DNA of 64,000 nt from an uncultured Eubacteriales bacterium (GTDB lineage: Bacteria; Bacillota; Clostridia; Peptostreptococcales; Anaerovoracaceae). Made by a program: the position numbers and the translations under genes. The notes under the pieces are model-generated. The model saw only the letters and a program-made list of their open reading frames with translations, was not told the DNA's origin and did not search any database. The stretch is taken from positions 1 through 64,000 of the forward strand of contig UQNJ01000008.1 in assembly GCA_900542295.1 (NCBI GenBank). The letters are read 5' to 3'. This document shows, piece by piece, positions 23,636 to 32,145 of the stretch (position 1 is its first letter; the number at the start of each line of letters is the position of its first letter).

Positions 23636-23665
23636 TTGACATGAACACGAGCTTGAATTTAATAT
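23636..23665 (+). promoter_or_regulatory. sigma-A-type promoter of the sigma-54 activator gene
   Basis: TTGACA (23636-23641), an 18-nt spacer and TAATAT (23660-23665) lie 38 nt before the start codon. Confidence 0.55.
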
Positions 23666-23703
23666 ATATTTATAGAAATTAAGAGTGTGAAAGGGGAAGT
23701 CGG

Positions 23704-25776
23704 ATGAAATATTTTGGAATGAAAAGAGTAGCCGAGCCACTTGGAACTATACCGCCGACAGCATGGAGACTTGATAACTCAAAAACCGTAAATCCCGGTG
23801 AAATGAGAGTGGCTATAGAGGTAATAAAACTTGAAGGCGATAATTTCAGTCAGATATGCAGTGACTGTGAGTATAATGAAAGCAGAATCAAAGAAAGAAT
23901 ACTGACTATTATAAGCAAAAGAGGAAAATTGCAGAACCCTTATACTGAAAGCAGTGGAATTTTGGCAGGAGTCATAGAAGAAATACATCCCGATTTTGAA
24001 GGAGGCGATTTTAAAACAGGAGACAGGGTTATAAGTCTTGCTTCAATTGCGGGGTTTCCAATGTTCATAGATAAAATAACCAAGATAGACTATAACTACG
24101 GTGAGATATGGTGCAGCGGCTATGCTATAATCTTTGAGACTTCCCAGATAGAAAAAAGACCTGAGGATATAGATATAAAGCCGCTTTTGTGTGCGCTTGA
24201 CGAAGAGGGAAGTCTGATTGATATCAAGGATATCATCTCTGATGAAAAACCGAAAAATATAGCCATAGTAGGAAGCAATCTTATAGATACATTGCTTTAT
24301 GCTCAACTTTCAAGAAACTACGGAGAAAGTGATATCAGAATCATATCAGTTATAGATGTGGATTCGCTGACTTATATAAACAAAAAGGAATTTGAAAAAA
24401 CCTTCGGTCATCTGATAGATGAAGTTTATTTTGCTGATATGTCAAGGCCTGTCAATGTTTACGAGCATATATCAAGGGAAGAGAGAAAGCAGGAGATGGA
24501 TGCTGTCATAAACCTTGAAGATATAAAAGGGGCCGAAACGATTTCTGCGCTTCTTATCAGAAACAAGGGATTTTTGTTCCACGCAGGCGTCAGGAAAAAT
24601 TATTTTCAGAGTTTACTGGCTATAGACTGTTTGGGTAAAGAAGTTACAAGTTATGCACTGGATGGATATGCAGAAGAAGCCTACGGTTTTGCTTTGAACC
24701 TTACAAGACAGCTTGCGAAAAACTTAAGGGAGATAGATACTATTCTTTCTCATAGACCAAAAAAAGCTGTGGCAATCAGCGGAATGAAAAGGAAAAAAAG
24801 TGAAAAAGACACTAATAGGGTAGAGGACTTTGTGTATATGGATCCTGTTACGGGAGATTTGGTGGATACCGTAATAAATGTTGCAAAATATGACTGCAAT
24901 GTAATAATTCAGGGAGAGACAGGTGTCGGAAAAGAAAAAATACTTGACCTGCTTCATAGAAACAGCCCAAGGAGGGGACAACCCTGCGTCAAGATAAATT
25001 GTGCAACTATACAGGAAAATCTTGCGGAATCTGAATTTTTCGGATACGAAAAAGGGTCTTTTACAGGAGCACAGGCTACAGGAAAAGAAGGCTACTTTGA
25101 GATGGCCAATAACGGAACGCTGTTTCTCGATGAGATAGGAAGCCTTCCGCTCGCAATGCAATCGAAGCTTCTGAGAGTGCTTCAGGAAAATTCATACTAC
25201 AGAGTGGGCGGAACTGAACAGAAAAATGTTAATGTGAGAGTAATATGTGCCAATAATGTGTCACTTAAAAAGCTGGTGGAGGAAGGTAAGTTTAGAGAGG
25301 ATTTGTATTACCGGTTGAACATATGTCTTATAGAGGTGCCGCCTCTTAGGCAAAGAAAAGAGGATATAATTTGTCTGGCGGAGCATTTCATAAAGCACTA
25401 CAGCAATAAATACGGTGCAGAAAAGAGTTTTACTGCTGATGCTCTGCAAAGGCTTTGTGATTATCACTGGCCGGGTAATGTTCGTGAACTTGAAAATACA
25501 GTACACAGACTTTATATATCTGATAAAAGCAATTTCATAGATGAATATGCAGTAGACGATTTTTTGAATGATAATTTTTATGATGATGTTATGGTAGACA
25601 TAAAGAAAGAGTTTAAACAAAATGATTCATTAGATTTTAACAAGATAATGGAAGATCAGGAGAAAAAGCTTATAGCCTATGCCTTGAAGAAGGAAAAGAC
25701 TACAAGAAGGGCAGCAGAACTTTTGAACATTCCACAGCCGACATTGGCAAGAAAAAAGGTTAAGTATGGTCTTTAA
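23704..25776 (+). CDS. sigma-54 activator with a KDD-like (3,5-diaminohexanoate dehydrogenase-like) sensor domain
   Basis: A 690-residue regulator. Residues 1-350 resemble L-erythro-3,5-diaminohexanoate dehydrogenase of lysine fermentation: MKRVAEPLGTIPPTAWRLDN, GKLQNPYTESSGILAGVIEE, FKTGDRVISLASIAGFPMFI. The dinucleotide loop is lost (IAIVGSNLIDTLLYA), so this half probably binds a ligand without catalysis. Residues about 385-610 are an AAA+ domain: Walker A GETGVGKE near 405, sigma-54 contact loop GSFTGA near 450, LFLDEIGSLPL, and WPGNVREL near 590. A Fis-type helix-turn-helix ends the protein (TTRRAAELLNIPQPTLARKK). It should open sigma-54 promoters in response to a lysine-pathway intermediate. 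It is divergent from an APC permease. Confidence 0.88.
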   Translation: MKYFGMKRVAEPLGTIPPTAWRLDNSKTVNPGEMRVAIEVIKLEGDNFSQICSDCEYNESRIKERILTIISKRGKLQNPYTESSGILAGVIEEIHPDFEGGDFKTGDRVISLASIAGFPMFIDKITKIDYNYGEIWCSGYAIIFETSQIEKRPEDIDIKPLLCALDEEGSLIDIKDIISDEKPKNIAIVGSNLIDTLLYAQLSRNYGESDIRIISVIDVDSLTYINKKEFEKTFGHLIDEVYFADMSRPVNVYEHISREERKQEMDAVINLEDIKGAETISALLIRNKGFLFHAGVRKNYFQSLLAIDCLGKEVTSYALDGYAEEAYGFALNLTRQLAKNLREIDTILSHRPKKAVAISGMKRKKSEKDTNRVEDFVYMDPVTGDLVDTVINVAKYDCNVIIQGETGVGKEKILDLLHRNSPRRGQPCVKINCATIQENLAESEFFGYEKGSFTGAQATGKEGYFEMANNGTLFLDEIGSLPLAMQSKLLRVLQENSYYRVGGTEQKNVNVRVICANNVSLKKLVEEGKFREDLYYRLNICLIEVPPLRQRKEDIICLAEHFIKHYSNKYGAEKSFTADALQRLCDYHWPGNVRELENTVHRLYISDKSNFIDEYAVDDFLNDNFYDDVMVDIKKEFKQNDSLDFNKIMEDQEKKLIAYALKKEKTTRRAAELLNIPQPTLARKKVKYGL

Positions 25777-25816
25777 AACGAAAAAGACAGGGCTTTTAAG
25801 CTCTGTCTTTTTCGTT
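25777..25816. terminator. terminator after the sigma-54 activator
   Basis: A 19-bp stem with one G-T pair (arms 25777-25795 and 25798-25816) begins right at the stop codon. The 3' arm is rich in T. It can serve the convergent small gene as well. Confidence 0.8.
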
Positions 25817-25859
25817 GTGTGTGTTTTATTTATTAGTATATTTAGAGGGCTTGCTGTAA

Positions 25860-26111
25860 TTAAAGCATGATTTTTCCGCTGAATGGTGAATTTACATCGC
25901 TTTTTTGTGCTATTTTTTCAAAAGTTTCAAGACCTGCAACGATGGTTGCTTTGATTTCATCATCGGTGAAATCAACTTTTTCTCTTTCTGCGAAAGCTTT
26001 CATTGATGCTTCTATTACATCGTATGCAACATCTTTGTCGCTCATCATGTTTACATTAACTTCTGTAACTGCATCTCTAAATGCTTTATCTAATAATTCT
26101 TTCTTGCTCAT
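25860..26111 (-). CDS. small acidic helical protein of unknown function
   Basis: An 83-residue soluble protein, MSKKELLDKAFRDAVTEVNV at the start and EIKATIVAGLETFEKIAQKS near the end, predicted mostly helical with no membrane segment, cysteine pair or known motif. I do not recognise it. A very good TAGGAGG site precedes the ATG, which supports expression. It stands alone between convergent and divergent neighbours and is not part of an operon. Confidence 0.65.
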   Translation of the reverse strand: MSKKELLDKAFRDAVTEVNVNMMSDKDVAYDVIEASMKAFAEREKVDFTDDEIKATIVAGLETFEKIAQKSDVNSPFSGKIML

Positions 26112-26190
26112 ATATATACCTCCTAAGATTTGTTATCACTTTCCTTTTACACTATTATACTATTGCAAAATGCGTGCCAAAATATAGAAA

Positions 26191-26230
26191 AACATTAAAA
26201 TGGCTTAAAACAGCCGTTTTAATGTTTTTG
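26191..26230. terminator. bidirectional terminator downstream of pyrR
   Basis: AACATTAAAATGGCT pairs with AGCCGTTTTAATGTT (one wobble), loop TAAAAC, with T runs at both ends. It lies about 105 nt after the pyrR stop on the minus strand. Confidence 0.75.
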
Positions 26231-26330
26231 AAAATTAAATAGTGGTAAATAATATGAAATTATGACTCAAAAAAGAATCAAAAATAATAAAAAGTGAATC
26301 ATATTCGAATCAAACAAATCGAAGTACATT

Positions 26331-26867
26331 CTATTTACTGAACAGCTTGACTCCGTTTTCTCCGTCAATATCTTTAACACATACGGAAATCAATTCATCT
26401 CTGGATGTAGGTACATTTTTTCCTACATAATCGGCTCTAATAGGTAGTTCCCTGTGGCCTCTGTCGATGAGCACCGCCAGCTGAACTGTCGAGGCACGGC
26501 CATATTTTGAGATTGCGTCGAGTGCGGCTCTTACAGTTCTGCCTGTGTATAAAACATCGTCAACAAGGATTATATCTTTTCCTGTCAATTTAAAATTTAT
26601 ATTGCAGTCGGACACGATCGGGTCTATTGAGTTTCGCATGACATCATCTCTGTACAGAGAAATATCAAGCTCTCCCACAGGGACATCGATACCTTCGATC
26701 AGCTTTATATTGGCGGCCAATAACTGTGCAAGAGGCAGTCCTCTGCGTTTTATGCCCAGAATTACTATATTGTTTGCGCCGTGGTTGGATTCAAGAATTT
26801 GATGAGACATTCGCTTAAGAGCACGGTTCATGTCTGATTCTGTCATAAGGTTTGCTTTAAGAATCAT
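26331..26867 (-). CDS. pyrR: PyrR, pyrimidine operon attenuator / uracil phosphoribosyltransferase
   Basis: A 178-residue phosphoribosyltransferase-fold protein. The PRPP motif reads DIILVDDVLYTGRTVRAALD; other PyrR marks are GIKRRGLPLA, SLYRDD and LIDRGHRELPI. PyrR binds UMP and pyr mRNA leaders to cause attenuation and has weak UPRTase activity. Here it is a lone gene rather than the head of a pyr operon, so it must act in trans. The ATG at 26867 follows AGGAGA by 6 nt; the longer frame is rejected. Confidence 0.93.
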   Translation of the reverse strand: MILKANLMTESDMNRALKRMSHQILESNHGANNIVILGIKRRGLPLAQLLAANIKLIEGIDVPVGELDISLYRDDVMRNSIDPIVSDCNINFKLTGKDIILVDDVLYTGRTVRAALDAISKYGRASTVQLAVLIDRGHRELPIRADYVGKNVPTSRDELISVCVKDIDGENGVKLFSK

Positions 26868-26984
26868 ATTTCTCTCCTTGTCTTTTATAAAAGAGTATAA
26901 TTTAATTATCTTAGTGTATTGTCGTTTTGTCAAGGATAAGAAAGGTAATCTTTTAAAACAAAATTTATTGCAATATATAGATTT

Positions 26985-27014
26985 TTGATGATATAAGATG
27001 TTATACTGTATAAT
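26985..27014 (+). promoter_or_regulatory. sigma-A promoter of the lysO pair
   Basis: TTGATG (26985-26990), an 18-nt spacer and perfect TATAAT (27009-27014), 25 nt before the first gene. The short leader leaves no room for a lysine riboswitch. Confidence 0.65.
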
Positions 27015-27038
27015 GATATAATAATTTAGGAGCTTAAA

Positions 27039-28052
27039 ATGACGGATTTGATATTATATTTGGGAGTAACCGTAATCGGTTATTTTTTTGGAAGTAAATT
27101 AAGAAATAAAAAAGATAGACTTACATGGACAGGCAAAGTACAGACTGTAGCTATAATGTTGCTTGTTTTGTGTATGGGGGCAAGGATGGGCTCCAATAAG
27201 GAAATTATAGATAACCTCGGTTCTATAGGATTTTCTGCTTTCCTGATTACAGTTGTTATAATGGCATTTTCAGTGGCTGCCATCTGGATAACACGAAAAT
27301 TTCTTGGTATAGACAGATTCGGAAGACTTGAAAAAAGCCGTACTCCATCGTCAGAGGCAGGTATGACAGATGATGAGGAAAATAAACTGCTGCAAGAGGT
27401 TCATGAGAAAGAAGACGAGGCGGGAGACGGTAACAGAATGACTTTGATAATATTGCTGTTTGTTACTGCGGGCATGCTTATAGGTTATTTTGTAATACGT
27501 AATGTGTTTGCTGACAATATGCAGGTCTTTGAAAATGCTGCGGGATTGGGTATAAAAATAGGTCTGTGCCTGCTGCTTGTGTTCATAGGAATAGATTTGG
27601 GCATAGAAGGTACAGTGGCAGATAATTTTAAAGCTGTGGGTTTAAGGATATTTGCAATACCGCTTGCAATAATAGTAGGGACATTATCAGCTGCTTTTAT
27701 AATGTCTTTTTTCCTTGATCTTACAGTAAGAGAGGCTTTAGCTATAGGTGCGGGTTTTGGCTGGTATACTTTGGCGCCCGGAATAATCATGGAGGCAGGG
27801 CATATGACTGCCAGCGCAGTATGTTTTTTGCATAATGTAATGAGAGAGCTTTTTGCAATCTTATTGATTCCGTTGGTGGCAAAAAAAATAGGATATGTTG
27901 AAACGGTGGGTATGCCGGGGTCTGCCGCTATGGATGTTTGTCTGCCTATAGTGGAGAAAGCGACAAGAAGTGATATCGCCGTATATTCGTTTATATCGGG
28001 AGCTATATTGAGCATTTTAGTACCTATTCTGGTGCCTTTAATTATAGGATAA
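27039..28052 (+). CDS. lysO: LysO-family (DUF340) lysine exporter, first copy
   Basis: A 337-residue inner-membrane protein with about 8 to 10 helices, of the LysO/YbjE family that exports L-lysine in E. coli. Signatures are LVLCMGARMGSNKEIIDNLG near residue 50, GIDLGIEGTVADNFKA and AGFGWYTLAPGIIMEAGH, then FLHNVMRELFAILLIPLVAK. A hydrophilic loop around residues 96-135 is rich in Glu and Asp and is longer than in E. coli. It forms a two-gene operon with a paralogue. Lysine export fits the lysine-related regulator 1.3 kb away, though the genes are separately transcribed. Confidence 0.87.
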   Translation: MTDLILYLGVTVIGYFFGSKLRNKKDRLTWTGKVQTVAIMLLVLCMGARMGSNKEIIDNLGSIGFSAFLITVVIMAFSVAAIWITRKFLGIDRFGRLEKSRTPSSEAGMTDDEENKLLQEVHEKEDEAGDGNRMTLIILLFVTAGMLIGYFVIRNVFADNMQVFENAAGLGIKIGLCLLLVFIGIDLGIEGTVADNFKAVGLRIFAIPLAIIVGTLSAAFIMSFFLDLTVREALAIGAGFGWYTLAPGIIMEAGHMTASAVCFLHNVMRELFAILLIPLVAKKIGYVETVGMPGSAAMDVCLPIVEKATRSDIAVYSFISGAILSILVPILVPLIIG

Positions 28053-28071
28053 GCAATAATGGGAGAAGGAA

Positions 28072-29037
28072 ATGACACTTTTAATTTTATATTGGGCTAT
28101 AATGTTGGTATGTTATGCTGTCGCTTCAAAGCTTCGTGACAGAAAAGAAAAATTTTCATTTGTCGGCATGCTTACCAATGCAGTGATATGTGTTTTAGTA
28201 TTTTTAATGGGTCTCAGAATGGGAGCCAATGAAGAAGTTACATCAAATCTTGGTACTATAGGATTGCAGTCATTATTTATAACTGTCTTTGTAGTCGGCG
28301 GAAGTGTAATTGCAGTACATATTACAAGAAAACTTTTGAAACTTAACAAAGAAGGAATGCCTGAAAGTGATACATATGAAATAACTGAAGGAGAGGAGAA
28401 AGAGGCGCAGACCGGAGGTGCTAAGTTCACCTTGATAATTCTTGCATTTGTAGTCGGCGGAATGTTGTTAGGATATTTCTTTATTCCGGAAATTTTTGAA
28501 AATACAGATGAGTTTCAGGCAATGTCCGGAAACTGGCTCGTTGTTGGAATCTGCATATTGCTTGGACTTGCAGGGTTTGACTTGGGAATGGGAGGAAAGG
28601 TTGCACAGAGTTTTAAGGGTGCAGGTATAAAGGTAATATTTATTCCAATAGCAGCCGTTGCAGGAAGTCTTATTATGGGTGCTGTATATGGGCTTGTTTC
28701 ATCACTTACCGTAGCAGAAGCTGTTGCCGTAAGCGCAGGGTTCGGTTGGTATACCCTTGCACCAGGAATGTTGACTGAAGCCGGATTCGCAGTAGCAGGC
28801 GCAGTATCCTTTATGCATAATGTTATAAGAGAAACTCTCGGCATAGTGATAATACCTGTTGCGGCTAAAAAAATCGGCTATCTGGAAAGCACATCCATAC
28901 CGGGTGTAGCGGCAATGGATGTGTGTATATCAATAGTGGAGCGATCATGCAGGCCGGAAACTGTAGTATATTCTTTCTGTACAGGGGCACTGATGTGTCT
29001 GTCTGTTCCGATATTTGTTACTTTGGCTATAGGTTAG
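28072..29037 (+). CDS. lysO: LysO-family (DUF340) lysine exporter, second copy
   Basis: A 321-residue paralogue of the preceding protein, sharing LMGLRMGANEEVTSNLGTIG, AGFDLGMGGKVAQSFKGAG, AGFGWYTLAPGMLTEAGF and MHNVIRETLGIVIIPVAAKK. It starts 19 nt after the first copy with AGAAGGA upstream. E. coli has a single LysO. Two different but full-length copies in one operon suggest a heteromeric exporter or different substrates, for example lysine and a diamino breakdown product; neither is shown by the sequence. Confidence 0.87.
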   Translation: MTLLILYWAIMLVCYAVASKLRDRKEKFSFVGMLTNAVICVLVFLMGLRMGANEEVTSNLGTIGLQSLFITVFVVGGSVIAVHITRKLLKLNKEGMPESDTYEITEGEEKEAQTGGAKFTLIILAFVVGGMLLGYFFIPEIFENTDEFQAMSGNWLVVGICILLGLAGFDLGMGGKVAQSFKGAGIKVIFIPIAAVAGSLIMGAVYGLVSSLTVAEAVAVSAGFGWYTLAPGMLTEAGFAVAGAVSFMHNVIRETLGIVIIPVAAKKIGYLESTSIPGVAAMDVCISIVERSCRPETVVYSFCTGALMCLSVPIFVTLAIG

Positions 29038-29084
29038 TCAGGGCAGATCATATTAAAGTGACGAATAATTTAAGATAAAATATA

Positions 29085-29137
29085 AAATGCCGAGCAGGTC
29101 TTCCGGTATAATCCGGGACTGCTGCGGCATTTCTTTT
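29085..29137. terminator. bidirectional terminator between lysO pair and ABC-F gene
   Basis: A long imperfect stem (AAATGCCG...CGGCATTT, inner AGCAG...CTGCT and CCGG...CCGG) has TTCTTTT on the plus side and TTTTATATTTTA on the minus side. Confidence 0.8.
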
Positions 29138-29151
29138 ATCAGGTATGAAAT

Positions 29152-30708
29152 CTATATTATTTTTGTTGTCCAGTCTTCGACATTAAGAACTCTCGTTGCG
29201 AAATCTTCATAGAATGACGGCTCGTGTGAAACCAAAAGAATTGTGCCGGGATATTCCTTTAAGGCTCGCTTAAGTTCTTCTTTTGCATCTACATCAAGAT
29301 GATTGGTAGGTTCGTCAAGAATCAGCCAGTTGTGTTCACGGTTCATTACGATGGCAAGACGAACTTTTGCATTTTCACCTCCGCTGAGGACTCTCATCTG
29401 ACTGACTATGTGTTCGTTGGTAAGACCACATTTTGCAAGGCAAAGACGAACTTCTCTGTTTTCCATTGAAGGAAACTGTGACCAGAATGTGTCAAGCGCA
29501 CTTATATCAGAGTCTCTGTCAGCTTCCTGCTCAAAATATCCGGGGAAGAGATAATCACCGAGAGAAACCTCACCTGATATGGGGTTCAATCTGCCAAGGA
29601 TGGTTTTAAGCAGAGTAGTTTTTCCCAATCCGTTGGTTCCTACCACTGCAACCTTTTCGCCTCTTTCTATGGTGAACGAAACAGGCCGAGTAAGCGGCTC
29701 ATCATAACCTATAACAAGATTTTTTGCTTCTACTACAAAACGGCCGGGAGTTCTTGCCATAAGGAAATTAAACTCGGGTTTGATTTTTTCTTGAGGTCTT
29801 TCTAAGATTTCCATTTTATCAAGCTGCCTTTGTCTGGAGTGGGCCATGCCTCTTGTGGCAACACGAGCCTTGTTCCTTGCAATGAAATCTTCAAGCTTTT
29901 CTATCTCGGCTTGCTGGCGCTGATAAGCCTTGAGCTCCTGCTCTTTTTTTATTTCATACATTCGCATAAAATTCTTGTAGTCTCCTGTATAGCGAGTCAG
30001 GTTGCCGTCTTCAAGATTATAGATTACATTTACCACTGAGTTTAAAAACTCTACATCGTGGGAAACAAGTATAAAAGCATTTTCGTATTCGCTCAAGTAT
30101 CTGGTGAGCCATACTATATGAGGATGATCCAGATAGTTTGTAGGTTCGTCTAAAATGAGGATGGAAGGGTTTTCTAAAAGCAGTTTTACAAGAAGAACCT
30201 TGGTGCGCTGACCTCCCGAAAGATCTGCAACATCTCTGTCGAGTCCTATATCTGTAAGTCCCAGACCACCGGCAACTTCTTCTATCTTTGAATCGAGCTG
30301 ATAAAATCCGGAAGATTCAAGCATTTGCTGTATTTCCCCAGCTTCTTCCATCATATCGTTTAAAGACGATTCATCGGCAGTGCTCATATCTTCGTAAAGT
30401 TTGAGCATATCTTGTTCTAAACTGTACATACTGTCGAAGGCTGTTCTCAAGACTTCCCGTATCGTCATGCCTTTTTTTAGTACACTGTGCTGGTCTAAAT
30501 AGCCTACGGTAACATGGCGTGACCAAGCTATATTACCCTCGTCGGGCATAAGCTTTCCTGTTATTATATTGAGAAAAGTTGATTTTCCTTCTCCATTAGC
30601 ACCTATAAGTCCTATGTGTTCTCCCTTAAGAAGTCTAAAGGAAGCATTTTCCAATATTTGTCTTGCACCAAATCCATGTGTAACATTTTCTACTGTCAGT
30701 AAGCTCAT
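29152..30708 (-). CDS. ABC-F family ATPase (YbiT/EttA-like)
   Basis: A 518-residue soluble protein with two ABC cassettes and no membrane domain. First cassette: GANGEGKSTFLN, LSGGQRTKVLLVKLL, LILDEPTNYLD. The linker at about 245-300 (KKEQELKAYQRQQAEIEKLE) is the P-site tRNA interaction motif region. Second cassette: GTNGLGKTTLLK, LSGGENAKVRLAIVM, LILDEPTNHLD. ABC-F proteins act on the ribosome E site to rescue stalled translation or confer antibiotic protection. Size and linker are nearest the YbiT type; a resistance role cannot be excluded. It is a single gene. Confidence 0.92.
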   Translation of the reverse strand: MSLLTVENVTHGFGARQILENASFRLLKGEHIGLIGANGEGKSTFLNIITGKLMPDEGNIAWSRHVTVGYLDQHSVLKKGMTIREVLRTAFDSMYSLEQDMLKLYEDMSTADESSLNDMMEEAGEIQQMLESSGFYQLDSKIEEVAGGLGLTDIGLDRDVADLSGGQRTKVLLVKLLLENPSILILDEPTNYLDHPHIVWLTRYLSEYENAFILVSHDVEFLNSVVNVIYNLEDGNLTRYTGDYKNFMRMYEIKKEQELKAYQRQQAEIEKLEDFIARNKARVATRGMAHSRQRQLDKMEILERPQEKIKPEFNFLMARTPGRFVVEAKNLVIGYDEPLTRPVSFTIERGEKVAVVGTNGLGKTTLLKTILGRLNPISGEVSLGDYLFPGYFEQEADRDSDISALDTFWSQFPSMENREVRLCLAKCGLTNEHIVSQMRVLSGGENAKVRLAIVMNREHNWLILDEPTNHLDVDAKEELKRALKEYPGTILLVSHEPSFYEDFATRVLNVEDWTTKII

Positions 30709-30835
30709 TTCAGGCTTCTCCTTTTATATCGCAATTTCAGGGCTTTATGGGCCGATGAATATGATATCATAATGAGCAGTAAAATAAAAGAGAATATTTA
30801 AGATGTAATCGTATCAGTAAAATTTTATGTAATAA

Positions 30836-30895
30836 AAATCACCTGCCCAACCACTTGCATAAGAAAGTATTGCGATAATGGCGGACAGGTGTTTT
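30836..30895 (-). terminator. probable terminator of lexA
   Basis: On the minus strand CACCTGTCC...GGGCAGGTG bracket a long loop and are followed by ATTTTTATT. It begins 11 nt after the lexA stop. Confidence 0.65.
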
Positions 30896-30905
30896 AAACC
30901 GGTAT

Positions 30906-31565
30906 TCAATTAAAATATCTGAAAACACCTTTGACTTTTCCTAAAATTTTAACATCTTTTACGATTATTGGACTCATAGATGAGTTTTCGGGCTGGAGTC
31001 TTATATGGCCGTTTTCTTTGTAAAAGGTTTTGACTGTTGCTTCGCTTTCAAATCCATCAAGCATTGCAACGACTATTTCGCCGTTGGATGCTGTTTCTGT
31101 CTGCTGAACTAAAATAAGATCGCCGTCCATAATGCCGGCTTCTATCATACTTTCGCCTCTGACATGGAGCATGTAGTTTGTTCCCCCTGTAGCATATTGA
31201 GCGGGGATGGGAAAAAACTCTTCTATGTTTTCTTCTGCCAGAATCGGTGTTCCTGCGGCTACGTTGCCTACTACAGGGATACTTACGATATTGTGTGATA
31301 TATCGTAATCGTCATGATGCTCAGCCTCTTTTCCGGAATGTTTTCCGGAAAGGGGGTCTACAACCATAAGAGCACGTGGCTTGGAAGGGTCCTTAACCAG
31401 ATAGCCCTGTCGTACGAGGTTTTCAATATCCTTATGTGCTGTTGATGTTGATTTTATGCCAAGTGCAGCACAGATTTCTCTTACTGTTGGAGGGTATCCC
31501 TTGGTTCTTATCTCCTCTTTCATATAATTAAGTATTTTTTGTTCACGCTCTTTAAGTACTGCCAT
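30906..31565 (-). CDS. lexA: SOS repressor LexA
   Basis: A 219-residue repressor. The N-terminal winged helix reads LKEREQKILNYMKEEIRTKG, then YPPTVREICAALGIKSTSTA; the autocleavage site is Ala-Gly in GNVAAGTPI near residue 102; the catalytic Ser is in VRGESMIEAG and the Lys in EATVKTFY. It represses DNA-damage genes until RecA filaments trigger self-cleavage. The ATG at 31565 follows AGGAG; the longer frame is rejected. The promoter carries a matching SOS box, so it is autoregulated as usual. Confidence 0.96.
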   Translation of the reverse strand: MAVLKEREQKILNYMKEEIRTKGYPPTVREICAALGIKSTSTAHKDIENLVRQGYLVKDPSKPRALMVVDPLSGKHSGKEAEHHDDYDISHNIVSIPVVGNVAAGTPILAEENIEEFFPIPAQYATGGTNYMLHVRGESMIEAGIMDGDLILVQQTETASNGEIVVAMLDGFESEATVKTFYKENGHIRLQPENSSMSPIIVKDVKILGKVKGVFRYFN

Positions 31566-31593
31566 GGCTTTTCTCCTTATGTTGTATGGTTTT

Positions 31594-31631
31594 ACTATAA
31601 CATAAAAAGAACAAGAAGTAAACATGTGTTC
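31594..31631 (-). promoter_or_regulatory. lexA promoter with overlapping SOS box
   Basis: Minus strand: TTTACT (31617-31622), 17-nt spacer, TATAGT (31594-31599). GAACACATGTTT (31620-31631) fits the Gram-positive LexA site GAAC-N4-GTTY and overlaps the -35 box. Confidence 0.75.
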
Positions 31632-31641
31632 ACATATTTAT

Positions 31642-32145
31642 CTAAATATTTAACAATTGTTTTGAGTATTTGATTTCCTTACCGTCATTTCCATATTTTT
31701 TTCGCTTTCCGCTGATTGAGTCGATATCAACTTTCCATATAGCTGTCCGTGAAAGACTTTTTTCTATGGCTCTGTCGAAATTGTGCATATTTGACGGGGT
31801 ATATCTTTCACATATAAGCCGTAATGCGTTTATTTTTTCTGCATCTTTTATGACTTTCCTTGCAGTTCCTGTGATTATGGCTGATTCGTATTCTGTAGTG
31901 AATTTATCAGATGAGGGGGTTACATCGCCTACGCATACTATTGATACTCTTGGATATGAAGTGAGGACTTTTGCTTTTCGCCCCTCATTGGCGCAGTGAA
32001 AATAGATGGAATCACCGCTTCGCACTATAGAAACCGGTAATGCGTAAGGAGCATCACAGTCTATCATTGAAATGACGGCATATGGGCATTTATCTACAAT
32101 CTCAAGTGCAAATTCTTTTGGCATTTCTCTGTCTGCTCTTCTCAT
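31642..32145 (-). CDS. pyridoxamine 5'-phosphate oxidase-like flavin protein (NimA type)
   Basis: A 167-residue split-barrel flavin-binding protein: MRRADREMPKEFALEIVDKC, then PYAVISMIDCDAPYALPVSI, SIYFHCANEGRKAKVL and ESAIITGTARKV. This pattern is typical of the NimA-like branch, some of which reduce nitroimidazoles; many are uncharacterised FMN-dependent reductases or heme-binding proteins. It overlaps the preceding tag gene by 4 nt (ATGA) and is transcribed with it. Resistance to nitroimidazole is possible but cannot be concluded. Confidence 0.83.
   Translation of the reverse strand: MRRADREMPKEFALEIVDKCPYAVISMIDCDAPYALPVSIVRSGDSIYFHCANEGRKAKVLTSYPRVSIVCVGDVTPSSDKFTTEYESAIITGTARKVIKDAEKINALRLICERYTPSNMHNFDRAIEKSLSRTAIWKVDIDSISGKRKKYGNDGKEIKYSKQLLNI

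Noticed and set aside
23529..23703. sigma-54 (-24/-12) promoter for the permease
   Set aside because: The nearest match on the minus strand (AGGCA...TTGTAT) has the wrong spacing and would start transcription at the start codon.
26934..27038. lysine riboswitch upstream of the lysO pair
   Set aside because: The transcribed leader would be under 25 nt, far too short for an L-box.
27485..28078. 197-codon minus-strand frame opposite the first lysO gene
   Set aside because: Antisense shadow of a membrane protein; no start signals and no recognisable motif.
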